From an uncultured Tropicimonas sp. (GTDB taxonomy: Bacteria > Pseudomonadota > Alphaproteobacteria > Rhodobacterales > Rhodobacteraceae): a DNA stretch of 64,000 bases. Positions 38,441 through 47,993 of the stretch are shown piece by piece (position 1 is the stretch's first letter; the number at the start of each line of letters is the position of its first letter). The translations under genes and the position numbers were made by a program. The notes under the pieces were generated by a model. That model did not search any database. It had not been told where the DNA came from and worked only from the letters and a program-made list of their open reading frames with translations. The DNA lies in NCBI GenBank assembly GCA_947497945.1, contig CANMIP010000025.1, positions 1-64,000 on the forward strand. Reading direction: 5' to 3'.

Positions 38441-39646
38441 ATGAATGAAACCGCCGCCCCCCTTCCGACTGTCCGCCTCAAGCCGAAAGCCGATGCCCGC
38501 GCCCTGCGCCACGGCTTCCCTTGGGTCTATTCCGACGAACTGGTCACCGACCGGCGCACCAAGGCGCTCGCGCCGGGCACGATTGCGCGCCTGGAGGATT
38601 CCGAGCGCCGCCCGATGGGCGTTGTCGCAGTCACGCCAGAGTCCCGTATCATCTGCCGCATGCTCGACCGCGACCCCGAGGCCGTGATCGACCGTGCCTG
38701 GCTCGCCGCCCGCATCGCGCGGGCACAGGAGCTTCGGGCCCGGCTCTTCGATGCCCCCTATTACCGCCTTGTCCATGCCGAAGCCGACGGGCTGCCCGGT
38801 GTCGTGATCGACCGGTTCGGCGACGCCGCCGTGATCCAGCCCAACGCCGCCTGGGCGGACCGGCTGACGGATGCGCTGGCCGAGGCGCTGGTCGAGGTGA
38901 CTGGCTGCAGCACCATCGTCAAGAACGGCTCGGGCCGCGCGCGGACACATGAAGGTCTGCCGGAGGAGATGAGTGTTCTCAGGGGCGCGGTCGATGGGCC
39001 GATCCCGGTGCCGATGAACGGCGCGACCTATATGGCGGACCTGCTGGGCGGCCAGAAGACCGGCCTGTTCTATGACCAGCGCCCGAACCACGCCTTCGCG
39101 GCGCGTTTCGCCGAAGGCGCGCGGGTGCTCGATATGTTTTCGCATGTTGGCGGGTTCGGCCTTGCCGCGCTGGCCGCCGGGGCGATCTCCGCGACCTGTG
39201 TCGACGGCTCCGCCGCCGCGCTGGAACTGGCCGAGGCCGGGGCACGCGCCGCCGGCACCGATGACCGCCTGACCACACGCAAGGGCGACGCCTTTGCAAC
39301 GATGGAAGCGCTGGCCGCCGAGGGCGCGCAATTCGACCTCATCATCTGCGATCCGCCCGCCTTCGCTCCCTCGCGCCAGTCGCTGGAAGCGGGGCTGCGC
39401 GCCTATGAGCGCGTGGCGCGGCTTGCGGCGCCGCTGGTGGCTCCGGGCGGCTATCTCGTGCTCTGTTCCTGCTCTCACGCGGCGGATCTGACCAAGTTCC
39501 GCAACGCCTCGGCGCGCGGCATCGGTCGCGGCGGCCGGCGCGGACAGCTTCTGCACACCGGCTTTGCCGGCCCGGACCACCCGATGCTGCCGCAGTTGGC
39601 CGAGAGCGGCTATCTCAAGGCGCTGGTCTTCCGGCTGGCGCCGTGA
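38441..39646 (+). CDS. RlmI-like class I rRNA methyltransferase
   Basis: 401 residues. The N-terminus has a PUA-like RNA-binding domain (VRLKPKADARALRHGFPWVYSDE). The central part is typical of the RlmI/YccW family (ADGLPGVVIDRFGD, then LGGQKTGLFYDQRPNH). The SAM domain follows with VLDMFSHVGGFGLAAL and the catalytic-type motif IICDPPAFAPS. E. coli RlmI methylates C5 of 23S rRNA C1962; the same target is inferred. Its stop overlaps the GTG start of the PIN gene by 4 nt. Confidence 0.85.
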   Translation: MNETAAPLPTVRLKPKADARALRHGFPWVYSDELVTDRRTKALAPGTIARLEDSERRPMGVVAVTPESRIICRMLDRDPEAVIDRAWLAARIARAQELRARLFDAPYYRLVHAEADGLPGVVIDRFGDAAVIQPNAAWADRLTDALAEALVEVTGCSTIVKNGSGRARTHEGLPEEMSVLRGAVDGPIPVPMNGATYMADLLGGQKTGLFYDQRPNHAFAARFAEGARVLDMFSHVGGFGLAALAAGAISATCVDGSAAALELAEAGARAAGTDDRLTTRKGDAFATMEALAAEGAQFDLIICDPPAFAPSRQSLEAGLRAYERVARLAAPLVAPGGYLVLCSCSHAADLTKFRNASARGIGRGGRRGQLLHTGFAGPDHPMLPQLAESGYLKALVFRLAP

Positions 39647-40188
39647 CGCGGGCGCTGCTCGACGCCTGCGTGCTCTATCCGACGGTGATGCGGGAAGTCC
39701 TGCTGGGCGCGGCCTCAGAGGGGCTGTTCACGCCGCTCTGGTCCGAGCGTCTGCTGGAGGAATGGGCGCGGGCGGCCGCGCGGCGCGGGGAACTGGACGA
39801 GATGCAGGCGCGCGGCGAGATCGCGCTTCTGCGCGCCCATTGGCCAAAAGCCTCCATCCAGCCGCGCGACGGCGATCTCGCCCGGCTCTGGCTGCCCGAC
39901 GAGAACGACATCCACGTCCTCGCCGCCGCCATTGCCGGCTCCGCCGATCTCGTCGTGACGCTGAACATCAAGGATTTCCCGCGCAATATCCTCGCCGAGG
40001 AAGGCGTGGCGCGGCAGGATCCGGACGGGTTCCTGCATGCGCTCTGGCTGGAGCATCCCGAGGCGCTGCAACGGGTCGGCGCGAAGGTTCTTGCACAGGC
40101 CGAGGAGATGGACAGCGTTCCCCATGACCTGCGCAAGCTGCTGAAAAAGGCGCGTTTGCCGCGACTTGCCAAGGCTTTGGCGGGGTGA
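39643..40188 (+). CDS. PIN-domain protein
   Basis: 181 residues, starting with GTG that overlaps the previous stop (GTGA). The N-terminus RALLDACVLYPTVMREVLL carries the first PIN aspartate. Further acidic positions lie in EEWARAA, DENDIHVLAAA and VTLNIKDFP, giving the metal-binding cluster of a PIN ribonuclease. About 60 residues follow the domain. No antitoxin-like gene is next to it; instead it is translationally coupled to an rRNA methyltransferase. It may therefore be a housekeeping RNase rather than a VapC toxin. Confidence 0.75.
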   Translation: MTRALLDACVLYPTVMREVLLGAASEGLFTPLWSERLLEEWARAAARRGELDEMQARGEIALLRAHWPKASIQPRDGDLARLWLPDENDIHVLAAAIAGSADLVVTLNIKDFPRNILAEEGVARQDPDGFLHALWLEHPEALQRVGAKVLAQAEEMDSVPHDLRKLLKKARLPRLAKALAG

Positions 40189-40221
40189 GATCGCTCGAAG
40201 CTGGCGAACGGAGCGCTGACT

Positions 40222-40382
40222 GGCATGGAAGCAAGGCGAAGCCGCCATGCCTGCGCCTGCCCGTCCCGACGGGCTGGCGCTTTGTTTCCGGCGCTCAACG
40301 GATCGATCTTTTGCGGATTTGGCAGGGATAAAGCGCAGACCACACTCGTTTCAGCGCCACCCCACGGGCAGGCGCTGGCATG
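40222..40382 (-). repeat. Dispersed palindromic intergenic element, copy 1
   Basis: In minus orientation it begins CATGCCAGCGCCTGCCCGT and reads through the conserved core TTTATCCC..CCAAATCCG to the inverted end ACGGGCAGGCGCAGGCATG (18 of 19 bases match the start). A terminal hairpin GGCATGG...CCATGCC follows. Similar to copies at 46405 and 53199. It lies between the convergent PIN gene and ileS. The remainder of the 303-bp gap holds only the ileS terminator. Confidence 0.85.
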
Positions 40383-40437
40383 GCGACCCTTGCGGGGCCG
40401 TCGACGGTAGCTTTGTCGAACCTAATGCCAACTGAAA

Positions 40438-40477
40438 AAGAACGCCGCGAATGGTTTCGCAGCGTTCTTCGTTTTTT
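40438..40477. terminator. Bidirectional terminator at the ileS 3' end
   Basis: AAGAACGCCGCGAA (40438-40451) pairs with TTCGCAGCGTTCTT (40456-40469), 13 of 14 bp, with TTTTTT at 40472-40477 on one side and AAAAA just before the left arm. It ends about 15 nt from the ileS stop codon and can also stop plus-strand transcripts from the PIN gene. Confidence 0.85.
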
Positions 40478-40491
40478 GGCCTTGGTGAGCC

Positions 40492-43425
40492 TCAGCCAAG
40501 CGCCGCATCGCAACGCTGGCAAGTGCCGTCATGCTCGTGCGTGCCGACATCGGGCAGGATCTTCCAGCAGCGCTGGCATTTCTCGCCCTCGGCCCGCTTG
40601 AAGACCACACCAACGCCCGGGGATTCCTCCAGCGTGAACGCCCCCTCGGGCGCGACGCCCTCGGTCAGGGTGATCTGGCTGGAGATGCAGATATCGGCGA
40701 AATTCACCGTCCGCAGCAGTGTCACCAAGGCGACATCCTCGACGAACACTTCCGGCGCAGCTTCCAGGGAGGAGCCGATCACCTTGTCGCGCCGCTGTAC
40801 TTCCAGCGCGGCGGTCACGACACGGCGGACATTGCGCACCCGCTCGACAAGCGTGTCTAGCTCCGGCTTGTTCCACTCGGCCGGCGTCTCCGGGATATCC
40901 TGCAGATGCACCGAGCTTTCAGCGCCCGGATACCGCTCCAGCCAGACCTCTTCCATCGTGAAGACCAGAACCGGCGCGAGCCAGGTGGTCAGGCGCTGGA
41001 ACAGGATGTCCAGCACGGTCAACGCCGAGCGGCGGTGCAGGCTGTCATCGGCGTCGCAATAGAGCGCGTCCTTGCGGATATCGAAGAAGAAGGCCGAGAG
41101 ATCGACCGTGGCGAAGGTGAAGACCTTCTGGAACACGCCCTGGAAGTCATAGGCCTCGTAGCCCTTGCGAACCTCCTGGTCGAGCTCGTAGAGCCGGTGC
41201 AGCACCCAGCTCTCCAGCGGCGGCATCTCTTCCACGGCCACCGGCTCGATCTTGTCGAAATCGCCCAGCGAGCCAAGCAGGAAGCGCATCGTGTTGCGCA
41301 GCCGGCGGTAGCTGTCGGCGACGTTCTTCAGGATCTCCGGGCCGATGCGCAGATCGGCCGTGTAGTCCGATTGCGAGACCCAGAGGCGCAGGATATCGGC
41401 GCCATATTGCTTGATGACCTGTTCGGGCGCGATGGTGTTGCCGAGCGACTTGGACATCTTGTTGCCCTTCTCGTCCAGCGTGAAGCCATGGGTCAGCACG
41501 CCACGATAAGGCGCGCGGCCATTGGTGCCACAGCTTTGCAGCAGCGAGGAGTGGAACCAGCCACGATGCTGGTCGGTGCCTTCGAGATAGAGATCGGCGA
41601 TGCCGTCCTCGGAGCCGTCCTCCCGGTCGCGCAGTACGAAGGCATGGGTCGAGCCGCTATCGAACCATACGTCCAGCACGTCGAAGATCTGCTCGTAATC
41701 ATCGGCAGCGTAATCGGAGCCGAGGAAACGTTCCTTGGCGCCGTCCATATACCAGACATCAGCGCCTTCGGCCTCGAAAGCCTCGACGATGCGGGCATTC
41801 ACGGCGTCATCGCGCAGCAGGAAGTCAAGATCATCGGGCAGCGCGCCCTTCTTGACGAAGCAGGTCAGCGGCACGCCCCAGGCGCGCTGGCGCGAGAGCA
41901 CCCAATCCGGGCGGTTCTCCATCATCGAATGGATCCGGTTACGCCCGGTCTCGGGTGTCCATTTCACCGTGTCGATGGCGTTGAGCGCGCGGCTCCGGAT
42001 CGTCTTGCCGAGCGCGTCCTGCCCGTCGCCGACCTCGCGGTCGATGGAGGCGAACCATTGCGGCGTATTGCGGAAGATCAGCGGCGCCTTGGAGCGCCAG
42101 GAATGCGGGTAGCTGTGCTTGATCCGGCCACGCGCGATCAGCGCGCCGACACCGGCCATGGCGTCGATCACCCGCTTGTTGGCGTCCTTCTCCTTGCCCT
42201 TGTGATCAAAGATCACAGCGCCGCCGAACAGCGGCAGCTCGGGGCGGAAGGTGCCATCTTCCAGCACGTTATGAGTCATTTTCAACCCGTGCTTGACGCC
42301 GAGGATGAAGTCATCCGCGCCGTGCGACGGTGCGGTATGGACAAAGCCCGTGCCGGCCTCGTCGGTGACGTGGTCGCCGGGCAACATCGGGACATCGTAA
42401 TCCCACTCGCCCATCCCGCCCTCGATGCCCCGGAACGGGTGCGCACAGACCATCAGGTCAAGCTGCTTGGCGCTGATATCCTCGGTGCGCTCGAAGGCGT
42501 CGACGCGCGCGGATTTCATCACCTCCTCGGCGAGATTGTCGGCCAGCAGGTACTCGTCGCCCACCTTGGCCCAGTTCTCCTCGGGCGCTTCGGTGACCTT
42601 GTAGAGCCCGTAGGAGAGCTCGGGGTTGAAAGCCACGGCGCGGTTGGAGGGGATGGTCCAGGGCGTGGTGGTCCAGATGATCACGTTCACGCCGCGCTGC
42701 GGCTGGCGGGCTCCGTTCTGGTCCAGCGCGCGGATGACCGGGAACTTGACCCAGATCGTGTGGCTCTGGTGGTCGTGATATTCGACCTCCGCCTCGGCCA
42801 GCGCGGTCTTCTCGACCACGGACCACATGACGGGCTTCGAGCCCTGATAGAGCGTGCCATTCATCAGGAATTTCATGAACTCGCCGGCGATGACCGCCTC
42901 GGCATGGTAGTTCATGGTCAGGTAGGGATCGTCCCAGTTGCCGGTCACGCCGAGCCGCTTGAACTCGTCGCGCTGGATATCGACCCATTTCTCGGCAAAG
43001 GCCCGACATTCGCGGCGCAGCTCGACAACCGGCACCTCGTCCTTGTTCTTGCCCTTCTGGCGATACTGCTCCTCGATCTTCCACTCAATGGGAAGGCCGT
43101 GGCAGTCCCAGCCCGGGATGTAGCGGGCATCCTTGCCCATCATCTGCTGCGAGCGGACGACCATGTCTTTGAGGATCTTGTTGAGCGCGTGGCCGATATG
43201 GAGATTGCCATTCGCATAGGGAGGGCCGTCATGCAGGGTGAAGGGCGTGCGCGGGATCGCGGCGGCCTTCTCGCGCAGCTTTTCGTAGATGCCAATCTCG
43301 GCCCAGCGGTCAAGCCAGGCGGGCTCGCGCTTGGGCAGGCCCGCGCGCATCGGGAACTCCGTGCGCGGCAGGTTGAGGGTGGGCTTGTAGTCGGGCGTAT
43401 TGGGTTCGGGCGTGTCGGCGCACAT
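40492..43425 (-). CDS. ileS: Isoleucyl-tRNA synthetase
   Basis: 977 residues, class I synthetase. The HIGH motif is in [12 protein letters not shown] and the KMSKS motif in [14 protein letters not shown]. The editing domain lies in between. The C-terminus carries a zinc-knuckle segment with cysteine pairs ([11 protein letters not shown] and TCQRCDAAL), so it is the bacterial zinc-bearing form. It is a single gene with its own terminator. Confidence 0.97.
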   Translation of the reverse strand: MCADTPEPNTPDYKPTLNLPRTEFPMRAGLPKREPAWLDRWAEIGIYEKLREKAAAIPRTPFTLHDGPPYANGNLHIGHALNKILKDMVVRSQQMMGKDARYIPGWDCHGLPIEWKIEEQYRQKGKNKDEVPVVELRRECRAFAEKWVDIQRDEFKRLGVTGNWDDPYLTMNYHAEAVIAGEFMKFLMNGTLYQGSKPVMWSVVEKTALAEAEVEYHDHQSHTIWVKFPVIRALDQNGARQPQRGVNVIIWTTTPWTIPSNRAVAFNPELSYGLYKVTEAPEENWAKVGDEYLLADNLAEEVMKSARVDAFERTEDISAKQLDLMVCAHPFRGIEGGMGEWDYDVPMLPGDHVTDEAGTGFVHTAPSHGADDFILGVKHGLKMTHNVLEDGTFRPELPLFGGAVIFDHKGKEKDANKRVIDAMAGVGALIARGRIKHSYPHSWRSKAPLIFRNTPQWFASIDREVGDGQDALGKTIRSRALNAIDTVKWTPETGRNRIHSMMENRPDWVLSRQRAWGVPLTCFVKKGALPDDLDFLLRDDAVNARIVEAFEAEGADVWYMDGAKERFLGSDYAADDYEQIFDVLDVWFDSGSTHAFVLRDREDGSEDGIADLYLEGTDQHRGWFHSSLLQSCGTNGRAPYRGVLTHGFTLDEKGNKMSKSLGNTIAPEQVIKQYGADILRLWVSQSDYTADLRIGPEILKNVADSYRRLRNTMRFLLGSLGDFDKIEPVAVEEMPPLESWVLHRLYELDQEVRKGYEAYDFQGVFQKVFTFATVDLSAFFFDIRKDALYCDADDSLHRRSALTVLDILFQRLTTWLAPVLVFTMEEVWLERYPGAESSVHLQDIPETPAEWNKPELDTLVERVRNVRRVVTAALEVQRRDKVIGSSLEAAPEVFVEDVALVTLLRTVNFADICISSQITLTEGVAPEGAFTLEESPGVGVVFKRAEGEKCQRCWKILPDVGTHEHDGTCQRCDAALG

Positions 43426-43993
43426 GGGTTGCGTCCTCTGGATATACGTCTGTTCGGATGGTTCGGTCGGCGCGGGCAGCCCATACGCCTTGTCCCGGCG
43501 GCTCGATCTCTCAGAGCGCCGGGCCGGTAATTCGAATGATGATCGACCATATCAGCATCTTGAGCGCGGGCTTAGCGCAATCGCAGGCGGGGGTCCAGAG
43601 CGGCGATACGTCCCGGCAGTGCAGCCGTGGGGAGCGGGGCTGATTGCGCGCCGCACAGGTCGTTGTTGCGGCCGGAGAACCGCCCTGTGGGTGGCCAATT
43701 TTCCCGCACCGTAGCCCATGTCACCGCCTGCCCGTGAGGTGGCGAAGCGGCGTGCAAACTCCGCGCCGTGTTTGAGCGATGTTCGAAGACGGTCAGCCCC
43801 GCAGTGCGGGGTGTCAATGCTCCAACCCGAAAGGGGAGCCTTGGGACAGTCAGGCTTCGAAAGACCCGGGCATCCGCAGGGCAGCGGCGCCGGGTCCCTT
43901 GCCCTTCAGCACTCGCCCCCATCTCGCCAATCGGCCCCGCGCCCGGACCTGCAACCGGATCTCTCGGCAGCCCCTGTCGCCTTGTGGCCCGCG
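43426..43993. other. Gap between ileS and selD
   Basis: 568 bp without a supported gene. It includes a degenerate partial copy of the dispersed element near 43716-43755 and a 7-bp palindrome CCCCGCAGTGCGGGG at 43797-43811. The ileS promoter should lie in the left part on the minus strand; I cannot pick it out. Confidence 0.4.
43716..43755 (+). repeat. Partial, degenerate copy of the dispersed element
   Basis: CCATGTCACCGCCTGCCCGT followed by GAGGTGGCGAAGCGGCGTGC resembles the left end of the three full copies (CCATGCCAGCGCCTGCCCGT then GGGGTGGCGC). The core and right end are not found, so this is one end only or a chance match of a GC-rich hairpin. Confidence 0.4.
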
Positions 43994-45058
43994 TCAGGCC
44001 ACCACGATCCGGGGATCATCCGTCTGCGCGCCAACTTCGCCCACAATGGAGGCCTGTTCGAACCCGTGCTGCGCGAACACTGCCTGCACCGAGGCCAGCG
44101 CATCCGGGGCGCAGGAGACCAGCAGGCCACCCGATGTCTGCGGATCGGTCAGCAAGGCGCGATCGACCTCCGAGAAGCCGGCCGGCAGAGCCACTTCCGC
44201 GCCGTAGCTGGCCCAGTTCCGGCCCGAAGCGCCGGTGACAAAGCCATCCTCCGCCAGCGAGCGGACCTCGTCCATGAAGGGCACGGCCGACCAGTCAAGC
44301 TGCGCCTCGCAGCCGGCCCCACGCATCATCTCCAGCATATGACCGCCGAGCCCGAAGCCGGTGACATCCGTCATCGCATGCACCCCGGTCAGCTCGGCAA
44401 GCTCCGGTCCGGGCGTGTTGAGCTGGGTCGTCATCGCGATCATGCGCGCATATCCCGCCTCGCTCAGGGCGCCCTTCTTCAACGCCGCCGAATAGACCCC
44501 TGCCCCGAGCGGCTTGCCCTGCACCAGCAGGTCGCCCGTCCGGGCCGAGGCGTTCTTCTTGATCAGGTCGGGATGGACCAGCCCCAGCGCAACCAGCCCG
44601 TAAATCGCCTCGACCGAGTCGATGGAATGGCCGCCAACGACCGGGATACCCGCCGCCCGCGCCGCCGTCTGACCGCCTTCGAGGATACGACCGATCGTCT
44701 CCTTGGAGAGCACGTCGATCGGCATCCCGACAAGCGCCAACGCCATGATCGGCCGCGCCCCCATCGCATAGACATCGCTGATCGCATTGGTCGCGGCGAT
44801 GCGGCCGAAATCATGCGGGTCGTCGACGATCGGCATGAAGAAATCGGTTGTGGCGACCAGCGCCTGCTCGTCATTGAGCCGGAAGACAGCCGCGTCATCC
44901 GCATTTTCCGTCCCCACCAGCAACGCCTCGGGCAACGCCATCGGGCTCGTCTGCCGCAGGATCTCGGAGAGCACCGCGGGGGCGATCTTGCAACCGCATC
45001 CGCCGCCATGGGACAGCGAAGTCAGGCGCGGTTCGGAGGAAATGGTGTCGGCGGTCAT
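43994..45058 (-). CDS. selD: Selenide, water dikinase
   Basis: 354 residues from the ATG at 45058. It makes selenophosphate from selenide and ATP. The active-site motif SHGGGCGCKIAP places Cys21 and Lys24 at the positions of E. coli Cys17 and Lys20. The ATP-binding region has DDAAVFRLNDEQALVATTDFF and the glycine-rich VHAMTDVTGFGLGGH. It carries Cys, not selenocysteine, at the active site. No selA, selB, selenouridine synthase or tRNA-Sec is in the window, so the use of the selenophosphate is not shown here. Confidence 0.94.
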   Translation of the reverse strand: MTADTISSEPRLTSLSHGGGCGCKIAPAVLSEILRQTSPMALPEALLVGTENADDAAVFRLNDEQALVATTDFFMPIVDDPHDFGRIAATNAISDVYAMGARPIMALALVGMPIDVLSKETIGRILEGGQTAARAAGIPVVGGHSIDSVEAIYGLVALGLVHPDLIKKNASARTGDLLVQGKPLGAGVYSAALKKGALSEAGYARMIAMTTQLNTPGPELAELTGVHAMTDVTGFGLGGHMLEMMRGAGCEAQLDWSAVPFMDEVRSLAEDGFVTGASGRNWASYGAEVALPAGFSEVDRALLTDPQTSGGLLVSCAPDALASVQAVFAQHGFEQASIVGEVGAQTDDPRIVVA

Positions 45059-45268
45059 GGCGTGGCTCCAGCGCGAAAAGGCGGTTTGGACGGGTTCGAC
45101 GTGAGTGGCCGCACTAGTCCCGCCGGGCCGTGCTGTCAATGTCACGCGGCCGCCGGAGGGGCGCTCCCCTGCCCTGAAACCGCCACACGCGCCGAAGGCG
45201 CGCCACCCCCCAAAGGGACGAGATGCCGAAGGCGTCGAGTGCCGAGGGGAAGCCCGCCCGCAGCGGGC

Positions 45269-46243
45269 TCAGACGGTCGGGGTTGCGCCCGCGAGCACGG
45301 TCCGGAAGACATCCGTGTCGACATTGCCGCCCGAGAGAACGACACCGACCTTGCGCCCCGCCATCGCGCCGCGTTCCTGGCAGAGCGCCGCAAGCGCCGC
45401 CGCCCCCGCCCCTTCGGCGACGTTGTGGGTGCATTCGAAATAAAGGCGCATGGCGGCGGCGACCTCGTCATCGCTCACGGCGACAATCCGCGCCGCACCG
45501 CGCCCATAGATCTCGACCGCCTCCGGAACCGGGATACGCACCGCCATCCCGTCGGCAAAGGTCGCGGCGCTGTCGGTCTCCACCGGCCGTCCGGCCTCGA
45601 CCGTGAGCTTGGCACAGGCGGCCCGTGTCGAGACCACGCCGACGATTTCGGTCGCCAGCCCAAGCGCGTCGCGCGCCAGGATCGTGCCGCAGATGCCCGA
45701 GCCACAGCCGATCGGCACATAGACCGTGTCGAGATCCCCGAGCGCGTTGAACATCTCCCAGCCATAGGTGCCGACCCCGCGCACCAGTTCGGGATGGAAG
45801 GGCGGGACGATGGCCAGCCCTTCCTCCGCCGCGACGCGCACCGCCTCTTCGCGCGCCGTATCGAAATCGCTGCCATGGACGACAAGCTCGGCGCCATAGG
45901 CCTCCATCGCGGCGTTCTTCTCCACCGAATTCCCCTCGGGCACAAAGACCAGCGGCCGCAACCCGGCCGCCCGCGCCGCCAGCGCCTGGCTCTGGCCGTG
46001 ATTGCCGCGCGTTGCCGTGCAGATCCCGGGCACCTCCGGCTGGCTGCGCCGGAGCCAGTCGATGAAGGTGATACCGCCGCGGACCTTGAACGCACCGGTC
46101 GGGGCGTGGTTCTCATGTTTCACCCATGTCTCGACACCGATCCGGCGGGAGAGCAGCGGCCAGTGGCGCTGCGGGGTCGGCGGAACGAGACGGTGCACCA
46201 TCTCGGCGGCAGCGTCGAATTCCTCGGCGGAGAATCGGATCAT
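45269..46243 (-). CDS. Threonine/serine dehydratase-like PLP enzyme
   Basis: 324 residues from the ATG at 46243, with AAGGAG ahead; a longer in-frame start would read through the repeat element and is rejected. Fold-type II PLP enzyme: lysine Schiff base Lys53 in APTGAFKVRGG, the TRGNHGQSQALAA asparagine loop and the phosphate-binding loop GCGSGICGT. There is no C-terminal ACT domain, so it resembles catabolic threonine dehydratases and related enzymes such as EutB of ectoine breakdown. The context gives no hint of the substrate. Confidence 0.8.
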   Translation of the reverse strand: MIRFSAEEFDAAAEMVHRLVPPTPQRHWPLLSRRIGVETWVKHENHAPTGAFKVRGGITFIDWLRRSQPEVPGICTATRGNHGQSQALAARAAGLRPLVFVPEGNSVEKNAAMEAYGAELVVHGSDFDTAREEAVRVAAEEGLAIVPPFHPELVRGVGTYGWEMFNALGDLDTVYVPIGCGSGICGTILARDALGLATEIVGVVSTRAACAKLTVEAGRPVETDSAATFADGMAVRIPVPEAVEIYGRGAARIVAVSDDEVAAAMRLYFECTHNVAEGAGAAALAALCQERGAMAGRKVGVVLSGGNVDTDVFRTVLAGATPTV

Positions 46244-46622
46244 GGCGGGCTCCTTGCGATTGCGCGCAGAGAAGCACTGCCGGGGCAGACGAGCAATCGG
46301 GGATGGCGCGACGCACCGTCTCAACCGACGCCCGCATCTTGGAGAGCGCCTCATTGCCGAAGGCGCGGCCCTTGGCTCCGTTGGCACAGAAAAGCACCTC
46401 CAGTCGTGCCAGCGCCTGCCCGTGGGATGGCGCAGCGACAGCCGAAGTCCGCGTTTTATCCCACCAAATCCGAATAAGACCTGAGCGTTGCACGCGGGTG
46501 AGAAAGCGCCAGCCCGCCGGGACGGGCAGGCGCCGGCACGGTGGCCTTCGGCCTTGATTCCGTGCCCGCCAGCACTCTGCCCCAATGCCCGCTATCGGTT
46601 CAGGGCGCGTCTGCCCCCAGGT
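46244..46622. other. Gap between the carrier gene and the dehydratase-like gene
   Basis: 379 bp, mostly occupied by copy 2 of the dispersed element (46405-46566). No gene or clear terminator is seen in the rest. Confidence 0.4.
46405..46566 (+). repeat. Dispersed palindromic intergenic element, copy 2
   Basis: Begins CGTGCCAGCGCCTGCCCGT and carries the core TTTTATCCC..CCAAATCCG. It ends in ACGGGCAGGCGCCGGCACG, inverted with 18 of 19 matches, then a hairpin GGCACGG...CCGTGCC with inner GGCC/GGCC. Relative to copy 1, the second base of each inverted end and the matching hairpin positions change together (A/T pair in copy 1, G/C pair here). Confidence 0.85.
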
Positions 46623-47993
46623 TCAGAAATATCTCAGCCAGAGATAGACGTTGGCGATCATCAGCGTCAGGATCATGATCGGAAATGCGACCCGCGCGAA
46701 GGCGATGAAACCGATCGGCTGATGCGCCTTCTCGGCAAAGGCGGCGACGGTCAGGTTCGCCGAAGCGCCGAGCAGCGTTCCGTTGCCGCCGAGACAGGCG
46801 CCGAGCGCCAGCGACCACCAGAGCGGCTCGATATTCCCCGCCCCGAATGTCGCCTCCGTCGACTCGATCAGCGGGATCATGGTCGCCACGAAGGGGATAT
46901 TGTCGAGGATCGCCGACAGGATACCCGAGGCCCAGAAGATCAGGAAGGCAGTCCACATCATGTCCCCTTCGGTGAAGTCGAGCACGGCCTGTGCGAAGAT
47001 CTCCAGCAGGCCGACATGTTCGACCCCGGCAACGATGACGAAGAGCCCGCCGAAGAAGAAGATCGTGACCCATTCCACTTCGCCGAAGACATGGTGGAAC
47101 GTGTCCGACTGCTGGTCCGCCGGCTGGTGGCCATAGGCCAGCAGCATCAGCAGCGCCGCGCCGGCCAGTGCCGAGGTGCCCGGCTGGATTCCATAGCCAT
47201 GGCCGAGGGTGAAACCCATCAGCACCAGCGCCAGCACGCCCAGCGACTTGAACATGAGCTTGCGGTCCTGGATGGCGCCGCCAGCATCGAATTTCATGAT
47301 CCGGTCGCTGGCCGATTTCGGGATCTGTTTCAGCGCCTTGCGGTTCATCAGGTAGATGATCCCGGTCAGCACGACGAGACAGATTGCGGCGATCGGCGCG
47401 AGGTTCATGACGAAATCGTTGAAGCTCAGCCCGGCGGCGGAGCCGATAATGATGTTGGGCGGGTCACCGATCAGCGTTGCCGTGCCGCCGACATTCGAGG
47501 CCAGGATCTCGGCAACGAAGAACGGAAAGACCTTGGTCTCCAGCGCTTCGGTGATCAGCAGGGTGATCGGCGCGATCAGCAGCACGGTGGTCACGTTGTC
47601 CAGCAGCGCCGAGAAGATCGCGGTGATCAGCGTCAACATGATCAGGATGCCGGTCGGGTCCGCCTTGACCGCCTTGGCCGCCTTGATCGCCACATATTGG
47701 AACAGGCCCGAGCGCGAGGTGATGGCAACGATGATCATCATGCCGATCAGCAGCGCCAGCGTGTTGGCGTCGACACCGGCCACGGCCTGCGCCTGGTTGA
47801 TGATCCCGAACAGGACCATCAACGAGGCGCCGAGCATGGCCAGCACCGCGCGGTTCACCTTCTCGGTGATCAGCGCGGCGTAGACGAGGATGAGGATGCC
47901 GGTGGCCATCCAGAGCGGGTCGATCCCGAGCATGTCGGGGAGCGAGAAGCCCGCCCCATGCCCTGCCCCATGGGCTGCTGTTTGCTCACTCAC
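46623..47993 (-). CDS. NhaD/ArsB-type ion transporter
   Basis: 456 residues with about 11-12 membrane helices, ion transporter superfamily. Typical conserved stretches are SALLDNVTTVLLIAPITLLI, ASNVGGTATLIGDPPNIIIG and, in the second half, SAILDNIPFVATMIPLIES with GACLGGNGTLLGASANL. These paired DN and GG(N/T) motifs fit sodium/proton antiporters of the NhaD kind or arsenite/anion pumps; sequence alone does not choose. The first 18 residues are His/Gly-rich. It overlaps the preceding CBS gene by 8 nt. Confidence 0.82.
   Translation of the reverse strand: MSEQTAAHGAGHGAGFSLPDMLGIDPLWMATGILILVYAALITEKVNRAVLAMLGASLMVLFGIINQAQAVAGVDANTLALLIGMMIIVAITSRSGLFQYVAIKAAKAVKADPTGILIMLTLITAIFSALLDNVTTVLLIAPITLLITEALETKVFPFFVAEILASNVGGTATLIGDPPNIIIGSAAGLSFNDFVMNLAPIAAICLVVLTGIIYLMNRKALKQIPKSASDRIMKFDAGGAIQDRKLMFKSLGVLALVLMGFTLGHGYGIQPGTSALAGAALLMLLAYGHQPADQQSDTFHHVFGEVEWVTIFFFGGLFVIVAGVEHVGLLEIFAQAVLDFTEGDMMWTAFLIFWASGILSAILDNIPFVATMIPLIESTEATFGAGNIEPLWWSLALGACLGGNGTLLGASANLTVAAFAEKAHQPIGFIAFARVAFPIMILTLMIANVYLWLRYF

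Noticed and set aside
39643-40188. PIN gene as a VapC toxin of a toxin-antitoxin pair
   Set aside because: No small antitoxin gene lies upstream; it overlaps an rRNA methyltransferase gene instead.
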